NCBI GenBank assembly: GCA_023055425.1
Contig: JALGPY010000035.1
Coordinates: 611,501-675,500 of the forward strand
DNA: 64,000 nt
Reading direction: 5' to 3'
Source: Linanthus parryae
Taxonomy: Eukaryota; Streptophyta; Magnoliopsida; Ericales; Polemoniaceae
Numbering within the stretch: position 1 is the first letter of the stretch; every line of letters starts with the position of its first letter. Below the pieces are notes generated by a model that was given only the letters and a program-made list of their open reading frames with translations, made no database searches and was not told the origin of the DNA. This document shows positions 32,724 to 43,300 of this stretch, piece by piece. The translations under genes and the position numbers were made by a program.

Positions 32724-34187
32724 TGACACGCTCCAACTGCAAGTGCACAGTTGTCGGTGCAGTAATAATCGGAAAAGTGCGGATTGTCGAACCCAAGGGA
32801 CTTCGTGTAACTAACTATTAAGTTTGTTCTTTATGTGGGCAAAACGCAGTTGTTTTGTGGTTCCTAATTCTACTAAAAATTCAAATAACAATTATCTCAA
32901 ATAATTCAAAGAATTATTTCAAGATTAACGAGCACGAGTTGATATTGTTGTGTATCAAGTTTGATTAAATTCAGGATATCTCTACGGATCACTAGGAATG
33001 TCACACTACGTTGGATTTATGATTTACTAACACGATAATTTCTTATTCTAGTTAAACGAGCAATTGTATATTGAAGATGTCTCAACCAATAACTATGCCT
33101 AAACTATCGTAACTGATTCCACTAGCTTACTCAAGTTCAAACACGCATTACGATACTAATTTCTACTCTTGTTCTTAGCTAACTAGCAAGATTCCTCAAC
33201 CCTAGATACGGCTAGTGTGTATTTCAATTTTCCGGGCAACGAACGTAGATTCCTCTATCGTTCATAACCTAGCACAATTCTATTAACACGTCTATCAATA
33301 GAAAAGATAAATTAAAAACATAAAATACACATAACTAAAGAAGAAATCATCAATTAAGCTCAAAAGCATGAGAGTAAATCCATAAACCACAAGTTGTAGT
33401 GATCAAACCCTAGTTTCCTACGAGATATCCCAAAATAAGGGTTTAGCTACTCATAATCATGTTTATAATACAAAGTTTCATGATCAAGTATCAAAAACTA
33501 GAGAAGAAAAGATGAAGAGAAGCCAAACGGATGATCCAAGCTCTCGACCTAGCTCCCAAGCACTCCAAGCACGACTCCCAAGGTGTGTTCTGATGTTGAA
33601 TGTCGTTCCCCAATGTTTCCTAAGTCTTTTGTGGCTTCAAACTCCCGAAACTATGCCAAAATAGCGAAAACAGCCCAAAATTTTAGTTCTGGCCGCAGAG
33701 GTAATCGTACGATTACCTTGATGTAAACGTACGATTACTTGCCTCATAGGTAATCGTACGTTTACATCTAAGTAATCGTACGATTACTTCTGGATGAAGG
33801 TAATCGTACGATTACCTTGAGGTAAACGTACGATTACTTCTGGTCTTCCACCATTCAATCTTCAACTTCTTGCTCTTTTTCCTTTCGTCTTCACTTCCCG
33901 AGCATCCCTTTGAGCCTCCAACCTTTCCGAAGTTCACTTTTGCTCCAATGTCACGTCCCGAGCTCCCGGTTCCTGAAAACCACAACACGAGAAACATACC
34001 GGAAGATCAAACGTGATAAAATATAGCCAAAATCAACGCAAAAGTGCCCGGACTCATCATTAACGTGCAAAGACTCAACATGCTCAACTTTAGCAAGAAA
34101 TGATCCAAAATCTATCAAAACTCATCGGAATACACGCAAAACGGTAAGGAAACATATACGAACATAACTCCAAATATGGAGTTATCA
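32724..34187 (-). repeat. E3 3' LTR (1464 bp)
   Basis: Contains the gtcgaacccaaggga motif near its primer-site end. A minus-strand TATA-like attataaaca lies near 33462, and six CGTACG palindromes lie at 33709-33838 upstream of it. Confidence 0.95.
33709..33838. repeat. six GTAATCGTACGATTAC palindromes in E3 3' LTR
   Basis: Copies read GTAATCGTACGATTAC (three perfect), GTAAACGTACGATTAC (two) and GTAATCGTACGTTTAC (one), spaced at about 20-25 bases. The same six are in the other LTR at 47049-47187. Confidence 0.92.
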
Positions 34188-36517
34188 AATATCCCCACAC
34201 TTACCCGTTGCGCGTCCCGAGCAACAATTCAAGTCTCAAACTATCTCAAATCATCCGAACCTTCCTCCTCTCATCTCACCTCTCAAGTCAACTATTCCAA
34301 CCAAGACCATTGCATACTTTTCAACTTACCAATTGCATACTAACCTCAATTAGCCGACTCAATACACACGACGACTCAATACAAGACTCAACAATGCAAC
34401 AATATGATGCAATGCAAATATATGACTCGATCCTAACTAACACATATATACACAAAACGTCTTTTTAGGCGAGATCAAGCAATCTCAATTAGCTCAAATC
34501 GGTTCTCATGGAGTGATGAAGAATCTAGGAACGAGGTATGAATTGTAACCAAACTCGACAACTAGAATTTCCCTTAGTTGGTATAGAAAGTCTAACTTTA
34601 CTACGTGTAAGAATAACCTACCTCTTCGCATGTGCCGATAAATAAGAGGCTACGCTAGGCTAAGCCACATTCAAGGTCCGAGCTCCTATTCCGCTAACGG
34701 GTTAAAATGTAGAGGCTTAGGGACAAAAGGATAATCATGTAGTAGCAAGTCCTAAGCGTCACATTCTCACGTTAAAACCCACATCTCACACACCCTCACC
34801 ACGATGATAGGAACCGCAACCCGAAACTCACCATCTCCGGCCCTCGATCCCCTCAAACCCCGGTACAATAACGATCTCCGTGGCCACCGTCGTGAAACAT
34901 GCACAAGATGAACGTCGCCGTCAATGAAATAGTTGCTTCCACCACTCGGTCTTCATTAAGCTCAAACTTTATTCCTTTATTTCATCTCTCCTTTTTTTCT
35001 CTCTTTTTTTTTTCTTTTTTTTTTTCTGTTTTTTTTTTTTTTTTTTTTTTTCAAATCTCTCAATATCCAAAACACAATGTCACAACGTATATCTCGAGTG
35101 GTCTTCCAAGTGCTAAGCCATACAAAACGTTAAGGGGAGGAAGTAAACAATCCAATGAATATGTATCACACGTAAAATCCATCTCCCCCTAACTCAATAA
35201 AGTACACGGCGCCACTAAACAAAGCCGCAAACAAATCCAAGTACAAGTATGGGGATGGAGTCGTCACAAGCTCAATCTCTATGTCCGTAGTCAAAAGTCG
35301 ACATCCCCACACTAGAATATATCCATGTCCCCTCTCAAGTAATCAAAGCAATATAAGTCTCGTGCTTAATCCAACCGATCCTCCTACACCAAGATGATGA
35401 AAAGAAACGATCCCTAGCACGATCCACCAATTAAATCACCCAACCCAATTTGTGCGTATTAGATGCCACGCACTTTCGGCTCTCCACAACTGTGTCCATG
35501 GTGTAATGACATGGAACACCGCCACACCGAAGTGCGCAAGCCTACTCTCACTCACCCTCGCATTCCCCTCGATAATCAGAAATGAAGCATATGCGATACG
35601 TAAGACTCACACAAATATATCGTGAAGCACTCCCTCATCGAACCCCCCTCAACTACAAACACCCTCGTGACGCACTAAAGCGGTGATTCTAACCAATCGA
35701 TGATGAAGGCCAAGAATCGTCACCCTAAGTTCAGAGGTTATCAAAGAATCCAAGGTTCGAAATAGGGTTCACTAGTGGTCCTACAAGGTAAGTTCTATAA
35801 GCAGTGAGTGCTCTAATACACACCTCGCACAGCTGTTTCGTGTGCCACTACGAGGCGGGTTGGCGACTACCTAAGACGTACACATGAATGTTCGGCTTGT
35901 TTAGCTCACACCTAGCTCAACTCTTGTAAGAAAACAAGGCACACACTTTAGATTTTGAAAATCATTTAAGTGTTTTAAAAAAAATAGGCAGGTATTCCCG
36001 TAAAGAAAGTCTCTCTATACATACTAAGGGGAACTCAAATTGTCATTCTCGGTCACATCTCATACCCTATGCCTAAAGTTCTCACACTCCTCGATTTTCC
36101 AATTTCAAGCTTCTTTTGATTGCCCTTTCTCAATTTTTAATTTGTTTTTTAGATTTTTTTTTTTTAGATTTTTGTTTTTTTTTTTTTTTATAATATTCCC
36201 TACTCTATATGCATGGGCCGACTCGAAAGAAGACTCGAAACTGACTCGATTTGGGTAGGTGGACTCAATTAAATAAAACGTGCACTAAACATAAACTACT
36301 CACAATACGACACGGACACAATATATATAAACACGACACGGACTACAAAACTGACACAAACAACCTAAACAACCTATATGTAACTGGTGAATGCAGACAG
36401 ACACGGACTTGGCTTATAAAGGCTGAGGAACCCCCCCACACTTGAACGCGTCGTTGTCCTCAACGAATGCATAGGCAAGCGAAAAGACTCAGCATTCAAA
36501 TGCAGGGAGTGGTAAGT
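34188..36517 (-). other. E3 long 3' non-coding region
   Basis: 2.3 kb without coding potential between the second ORF and the LTR. Holds long T-rich tracts (about 35003-35052 and 36158-36190) and the conserved blocks shared with E1 (35468-35560 and 35823-35874). The minus strand next to the LTR reads gtgtggggatat, the polypurine tract. Confidence 0.75.
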
Positions 36518-38068
36518 CTACTCGGACGAATCCTCGTCGTCCTGGTCCTGGTCTCCGGAATAGGCATCCGAATGGTACTCGTAGGCACCAGGGTAGGTCT
36601 CTTGGCCACTAGGCCACTGATCTCTCGGGAATCCCACATGAGTGGCCAATGCCTCTAACCACTGGTCCTGACGGTGCTGATGCAGACTCACCTGACGTAG
36701 ACCCTGACCGAGGTTACGCATGCTACTGCGATGATGCTCAAACTGCCTAGCACTCATGTCAGCCACATAGTCACGGGACCGACATTGGGATGTGAGGGTC
36801 ATAGTCCTAGTCAGTCGCAACTCGGACATCAAGTCCGCTAAGGTCACACTCGGCTGGCCAGGGTCAACGACAGGGGGTGGTACAGGCGGAGGTGGAACGG
36901 GAGTAGGAGCTGGAGGAATAGGAGCTGGAGGAGTAGGAGCCGCTCGCGAGGAAGAGGCTCTTTTCTTAGCCTTTCCTGTAGGAGGTCTAGAACTAGCTCC
37001 TGCCTCCATCACCACTACATCCTTGAACGGGTCCGGGATTTTGTCAAACATTCTCGGAGCCTTGGGTGTGATGTCTAGCTCTCCATCAGGTACGTCAGCC
37101 CCGCACTTCTTAGCTAAGTGCAAAAGTAAGAAACTATGGCCCACAGACTTCCTATTTTTCTCTTCAAATCTCTCATGCAAATACAGGAAAATCCGCCTAG
37201 GGATGTCTATCCGATGCCCCCTCGATAGACACAGAGCCATGACACACACCTCAAAATCAACGTAATTGGGAGCCGAAACTCCCAACACCCATGACGCCAA
37301 CAGCTCAATGAGCCACCGTGGCTTAGGTAGCAAGTATCCGACTGGGAGCTTCCAATGCCTGATATTGGTTTTAGACCTGTCCCAGTCGGCCCCTGGCACT
37401 CCCGCAAAACAAAACGCTGACACCTCATTAATGAGCGTCTGCTGGTCTTTCTTCAGATAAACCTTAAATTGACAGGGTGCTGTCAACGGGGGCCACTTAA
37501 GCGCTGCGGCGATGTTCTCAGAGGACAAAACTAGCCAGTTCCGACGACAATAAATGACACGAGGGTCATTGAGCCTAGCCGTCTCACCCTCATCAGTGTG
37601 TCTCGCATTTGCATAAATTTCACGAGTCAGCACAGAACTGGCTTTCTCTTTCACTAATTCCATCCACCCCGCAAAATTTTCAGCCTCCGCGACCTTTTGT
37701 AGGTCTTCGGGCAACCCCTCTAGTGGAAACAGTTTCTCAACCTGAACACCTCTATTAATCCTAGGGTTTGACGTGTAATAACCTTGGGCATTTGCCGAAA
37801 TAAACCTAAAGTCGCAATAAACCCCGCCCCTATCAATTGCCAACTTGTTGTCGTCCGGCGCATGACCACGACCCTTTCGAATTGGGGGCAAGGAGGATGG
37901 AACGGGTGTACTAAAAACCCTAATCTCGGGGGATAACGGGATGACCAATTGGGCACCCGAGTCACCCCCTTTATTAACAGATTCATTCTCAGGCTCGTTC
38001 ACCCCACTTCCCCCAGGTAATGTGTAATCGGGGTCGTTGTCACGACTCGTTCTCGCACGTTTGCTCAT
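36518..38068 (-). CDS. E3 second ORF, Athila ORF downstream of pol (env-like position)
   Basis: An intact frame from MSKRARTSRDND (ATG at 38068) to DEDSSE, about 516 residues. The N-terminal 80 residues are polar, with a KRAR basic patch. The central domain has FRFISANAQGYY, ASSVLTREIYANARH, WLVLSSENIAAALKWPP and EVSAFCFAGVPGADW, then a proline-rich hinge (APTPPAPIPPAPTPVPPP) and a C-terminal helical part. The domain is the plant-specific putative transposon protein family. I see no signal peptide or membrane span, so the env-like name reflects position only. Its presence intact beside an intact gag-pol, and in E1, suggests it is needed by the element. It is probably expressed from a spliced or internal transcript. 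Confidence 0.85.
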   Translation of the reverse strand: MSKRARTSRDNDPDYTLPGGSGVNEPENESVNKGGDSGAQLVIPLSPEIRVFSTPVPSSLPPIRKGRGHAPDDNKLAIDRGGVYCDFRFISANAQGYYTSNPRINRGVQVEKLFPLEGLPEDLQKVAEAENFAGWMELVKEKASSVLTREIYANARHTDEGETARLNDPRVIYCRRNWLVLSSENIAAALKWPPLTAPCQFKVYLKKDQQTLINEVSAFCFAGVPGADWDRSKTNIRHWKLPVGYLLPKPRWLIELLASWVLGVSAPNYVDFEVCVMALCLSRGHRIDIPRRIFLYLHERFEEKNRKSVGHSFLLLHLAKKCGADVPDGELDITPKAPRMFDKIPDPFKDVVVMEAGASSRPPTGKAKKRASSSRAAPTPPAPIPPAPTPVPPPPVPPPVVDPGQPSVTLADLMSELRLTRTMTLTSQCRSRDYVADMSARQFEHHRSSMRNLGQGLRQVSLHQHRQDQWLEALATHVGFPRDQWPSGQETYPGAYEYHSDAYSGDQDQDDEDSSE

Positions 38069-40360
38069 TTTAATCAAGTAAAACAAGATAAATCAAGTAA
38101 CGTAACAAAAGCAAGCACGTGCACAGTGACAAGTTGTGTACAAATATACGGCAATTAAACACGTAAGCACACAATCCTAGGACTTTAATCAATCGCCCCC
38201 AAGCACGCTTCTAAGCGCAACAAAAAGTAAATTGGGCTTTTACTCAATTGTGCCTAGACTCGAGTATTGAAATTGTGCGAGAGATTAGGACGTACCTACG
38301 TGCCCGGAGCAAGTCTTACGGGCACGAATTTGCAGAATTTTGACAACCCGGGCTGTTTTAGGGTCGCCGAAATTTTTGTTCCGAATCGTTCAATTGACGT
38401 GTGCCTTTTGCTCCTTGCGGTGTCCCCGTCGAAACCCTAGAATAGCTCCTTCGAATTCTACCTCAATCACCCCCAATTGCAGATTCTCCCTCAAACCCTA
38501 ACCTTGCCTCCTTTTCGATTCACCACCAATTTTGAGTTGTGGTAGTGGTGGTGATGGCCCTGTGATGGTGATGGTTGTGGTTGAGATGGTGGTCGTGGCT
38601 GAGAGAGGGAGTTGGCGGAGGCGATGGTGAGAGGGAGAAGAGACTGGCGGGTCTGTGCTGTGTGCTTGGTCGGCGGGTGAGAGAGAGAGGTAGCAGCAGG
38701 GGGCAGCGGCGTAGTGACGACGGTGGTGGCGTTGATGAAGCGGTGGACGTGGTGGTAGCTGAAGATGGTGGTGGTGGTTGCAGAGGGTTGAAGAGGAAGG
38801 AGAGCCGACGGGATGAAGATAGAGGTAATAGTAGAAAAAGTTTTGTTTTAAACCCCATTGACTGCCCGTAAGAAAGTAATCGTACGATTACTTTCAGGTA
38901 ATCGTACGATTACTTGAAAGTAATCGTGCGATTACTTGTGCTACGAATGGGCAGTGACTTTTCTTTAGAATTCAACATCAAAATTTTTCTAAGTAAGAAG
39001 TAATCGTACGATTACTTCTAAGTGATCGTACGATTACTTTTAAAGTAACCGTACGGTTACTTTTAAGTAATCGTGCGATTACTTTTAAGGTAACCGTACG
39101 ATTACTTTAAGGTAATCGTACGATTACTTTAAAGTAATCGTGCGATTACTTGTGCTACGAATGGGCAGTGAGTTTTCTCCAAAATTCCACCCCAAAAATT
39201 TTTCTAAGGCAAAAGTAAACGTAAGGTAATCGTACGATTACTTTTGTACAGGAGAAAAAATTTTAATATCCAAAATATAACCTTTACCTCGTAATTTGAT
39301 CGCGAACTCCGATGAGTGTGATTTTTGCACCTTTGGATCCCTTTTCCGACGTATGTCTTGGGCGTAAAAATAACGTCCCGTTTCCGGATCGTTTTCCCGT
39401 CTTTCCTCAATTATCGCTTAATTACGCGAAAAATATCCAAATTGTGCCCAATTTGTCGTTTTCTTCAAAATTTTGCAATCACCTTCATCAAGATGGGGAA
39501 TGCGGGATCTCTTCTCATGTAGAAACATTCCCAAAGTCCGGGGAACCTTTCATTCTTCAATTTCGCGCTTCCAAAGGCTCGTTTTGCACTTCCGGATGCT
39601 TTTGGACGCCTTTTAGCATCCTTTTTCGTCTTTGTTGCTCGTTTCTTTGGTTTGTCATGGATCTCCTCGACCTCGAGACTCCATTTATTGTATAAAAGAT
39701 TCCCAAAGTCCGGGGAACCTTTTATCCTCCAATTTGCTCATTCCAAAGACCCGTTTGGCAATTCCGGATGCTTTTTGGCTCTCTTTTCCTCTTCGCAACA
39801 TCCTTTTTGGCATAACTTCTTCGTCCGGACTCCGATATACGCGATCCACCTATCCACAGAAAGCTCTCGAGCACCCCCACACTATGGCACTATTCAAATC
39901 AGCTCACAGTCCTGTCTTCAAAAATTTACCTCGTAATCCGTGCCATTGTCCCAGCTTTCTCATTTTCTTTACGTCTTCTTCGCGTATATCAAGAAGGGGA
40001 GTCCGGAAACTTGATCTCCCCCAGGTGCGTGTGTTGAGTACGTGTAAGAATGGCGTCATTCATCCATTTCTTCATTCCGGGTCCCGATACGCGTTTTGGC
40101 TTGCTTTTTCTCGTTGTTCGTGCAATTCTTCACTCGCGTATCAAGAAGGGGGATCCGGAATAGGCCTTCCACCTAGAATTCCTGCACATACTCATTGAAA
40201 ATATTAAATCCACTCTCTCGCACCTCTCAAATAGTTAGAACAAAATCAAATAACAAAACAGTATTGAAATCTACACTATGCAGTAAATAGGTTGGGTTGC
40301 CTCCCAACAAGCGCTTTGTAATTTAAGGTCGACGGCCCGACCAAGTTACCTCAAATGAGC
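38069..40360 (-). other. E3 spacer between gag-pol and second ORF
   Basis: 2.3 kb. Contains the palindrome array (38875-39242), and a diverged direct repeat at about 39526-39640 and 39698-39810 (cattcccaaagtccggggaac and a following cttccggatgcttttgg). Near 39989 and 40140 lie two atcaagaaggggg-tccgga words. Related words occur in the E1 spacer. A minus-strand GC-rich, His/Ser-coding-looking stretch at 38520-38860 is low-complexity and probably untranslated leader of the second ORF. Confidence 0.7.
38875..39242. repeat. array of about eleven GTAATCGTACGATTAC palindromes in E3 spacer
   Basis: Two clusters (38875-38937 and 39000-39147) plus a single copy at 39226-39241. Several copies are perfect, often extended to AAGTAATCGTACGATTACTT. 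Others read GTAATCGTGCGATTAC (three), GTGATCGTACGATTAC, GTAACCGTACGATTAC and GTAACCGTACGGTTAC; the last is changed in both arms and remains a perfect palindrome. A longer unit including cttgtgctacgaatgggcag follows copies at about 38936 and 39150. Confidence 0.93.
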
Positions 40361-43300
40361 TCAGATATCGGGAATTGGTTTGAGGCTCTCGATAACCCCA
40401 ATGAAATTCCCGTCCACGTACGGTTTTGCTCGCTGTCCATTTACCTTGAACCTGTTCCCATTCTCAGCTTCTACCTCGAGCGATCCCCATGGGTAAACCT
40501 CTGTAATTGTAAATGGACCACTCCACCTTGATTTCAGCTTGCCCGGAAACAGTTTCAGTCGGGCGTTGAATATCAATACCTTCTGGCCCACTCTGAAATC
40601 TCGTGGAATGATATGCTTGTCATGCCATTGCTTGGTCCTCTCTTTGTATATCTTGGCACTCTGATATGCCATCAATCTGTGTTCTTCTAACTCAAGCAAT
40701 GCCTGCTTCCTTTGCTCACCAGAGAGCTTAGCATCCAAGTTTAATTTCTTTAGCGCCCAAAACGCTTTGTGCTCAAGTTCTACCGGCAGATGACATGATT
40801 TCCCGAAAACTAGTTGGTAGGGAGACATGCCTAGGGGAGTCTTGTATGCAGTCCGGTATGCCCATAAACTATCATCCAAGTGTAGAGCCCAGTCTTTGCG
40901 CCCTGGATTGACAGTTTTCTCTAGAATCCCCTTTATCTCACGGTTAGACACTTCAGCTTGTCCATTGGATTGTGGATGGTAGGCCAATGAGATTTTGTGT
41001 GTTTTTACCCCATACTTGCTCAAGGTATTGGCAAAAACCTTGTTCACAAAGTGTGATCCCTCGTCGCTAATAATGGCTCTGGGAGTTCCAAATCTTGTGA
41101 AGATATTTTTGCGTAAGAATCTCTCGACTGTAGCACTATCATTCTTTGGACAAGCCAGAGCCTCCACCCATTTGGTGACATAATCAACAGCCAATAAAAT
41201 ATACAGATTACCAAGCGACGATGGGAATGGCCCCATAAAATCAATCCCCCACACATCAAATGGTTCTACTTCTAACACGAAATTTTGAGGCATTTCATTT
41301 CGGTTAGAGATATTACCTGTCCTTTGGCATCGGTCACACTGCTGTACAAATAGATGGGCGTCTTTATGCAAGGTTGGCCAATAGAAACCACTCTGAAGTA
41401 CCTTCGCAACTGTGCGTGATTTGCCGAAATGTCCCCCACAGTTCAACTCGTGGCAGTGTCTAAGGATCTCCAACATGTCGGGTTCCGCAACACATCTCCG
41501 CAATACATTGTCCGCCCCCAACTTGAACAAATAAGGATCATCCCAGAAATACTGTCGCGCGTCTGCAAAGAACTTCTTCCTCTGGTGATAATTCAGGTCC
41601 TTGGGCACAATGTTGAGTGCCTTGAAATTTGCCAAGTCAGCAAACCAAGGCACAGCTGCAACCACAACCATGAGCTGCTCATCTGGAAAATCCTCTCGAA
41701 TCGGCAAATCTTCCTGCTTATCGTTCTCCAGTCTCGACAAATGATCTGCAACCACATTTTCTACCCCCTTTTTATCTTTGATCACCACATCGAACTCTTG
41801 CATCAACAACACCCACCGGATCAATCTTGGCTTGGCGTCCTTCTTGGTGAGAAGGTACTTGAGGGCTGAATGGTCCGTGAAGATCGTCACCTGAGAACCC
41901 ACAAGATATGGACGAAACTTGTCCAACGCAAATATGATAGCCAACATCTCTTTCTCCGTGGTAGCATAATTAACCTGTGCATCATTAAGAGTACGACTGG
42001 CATAATAAATGACGTGAGCTACCTTATCTTTCCGCTGGCCTAGAACTGCTCCCACCGCATAGTCACTAGCATCACACATGAGCTCAAATGGTAGGGACCA
42101 GTCTGGTGTGGTGATGATAGGCGCGCTAATCAGCTTTTCCTTGAGCAAATCAAAAGCCGACTTGCACTCCGCATTAAAATCAAAAACTGTGTCCTTCTCA
42201 AGCAATCCACACAAAGGTTTCGTGATCTTCGAGAAGTCTTTGATGAAGCGCCGATAGAACCCTGCATGTCCCAAGAAACTCCTTACCCCTTTAACAGAGG
42301 TAGGGTAAGGAAGCTTCTCAATAACCTCAATCTTGGCTCTATCCACCTCTAATCCTTTGCTGGAGATCTTGTGGCCCAAAACAATACCCTCGGTAACCAT
42401 GAAGTGACACTTCTCCCAGTTGAGCACTAGGTTGGTGTCAATGCATCTATCAAGAACCCGGGCCAACTGCTGCAGGCAGTCTTCGAATCCATCACCATAG
42501 AGCGAGAAGTCGTCCATGAACACTTCAAAGTTCTGTTCCATCATATCAGAGAAGATCGACATCATACACCTCTGAAACGTAGCAGGTGCGTTGCATAACC
42601 CAAAAGGCATGCGTCTAAAAGCGAAAGTCCCATAAGGACAAGTGAATGTCGTCTTCTCCTGGTCAGCTGGCTCAATTGCTATCTGGTTGTACCCGGAGTA
42701 CCCATCCAAAAAGCAATAATGAGAGTGATGTGCTAGCCTATCAAGCATCTGATCAACGAATGGAAGGGGAAAATGATCCTTCAAAGTGGCATCATTGAGC
42801 TTGCGGTAATCCATGCAAACTCTCCACCCAGTAACAGTACGCGTAGCGATTTGATCACCTTTTTCCCCTTCCACCACAGTTATACCCCCCTTCTTAGGGA
42901 CACATTGTACCGGGCTAGTCCATGTGCTGTCGGAAATCGGATAAATGATGCCCGCCTCCAACCATTTAAGCACCTCTTTCTTCACCACCTCCTGCATGTG
43001 AGGATTGAGGCGGCGCTGAAACTGAACTACCGGCTTCTTGTCTTCCATGAGCCGAATCTTGTGCTGGCAAACTGTGGGGCTGATCCCCTTGATATCCGCT
43101 ATGGTCCATCCCATAGCTGCCTTTCTCTCCTGTAGTACCTTGAGAAGCTGCTCCTCATGTTCCCTGTCCAAACATGCAGACACAATCACAGGTAAAGACT
43201 CATTAGATCCCAAGTATAGATATTTCAAATGTACAGGTAAAGGCTTTAATTCTAAAATAGGAGCAGTAATAAGAGAAGGAGTAAGAATCTTCCTGCTTCC

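Noticed and set aside
33812..33997. Identical 61-codon frames at 33812-33997 and 47161-47346
   Set aside because: They are the same sequence in the two E3 LTRs and run through the palindrome array; duplicate by LTR identity, with no protein family.
36792..37265. Plus-strand Gly-rich frame
   Set aside because: Antisense of the proline-rich hinge of the E3 second ORF.
38875..39242. Regularly spaced palindromes resembling a CRISPR array
   Set aside because: Plant retrotransposon context, irregular spacing, no unique spacers and no cas genes; they are perfect palindromes within an Athila spacer.
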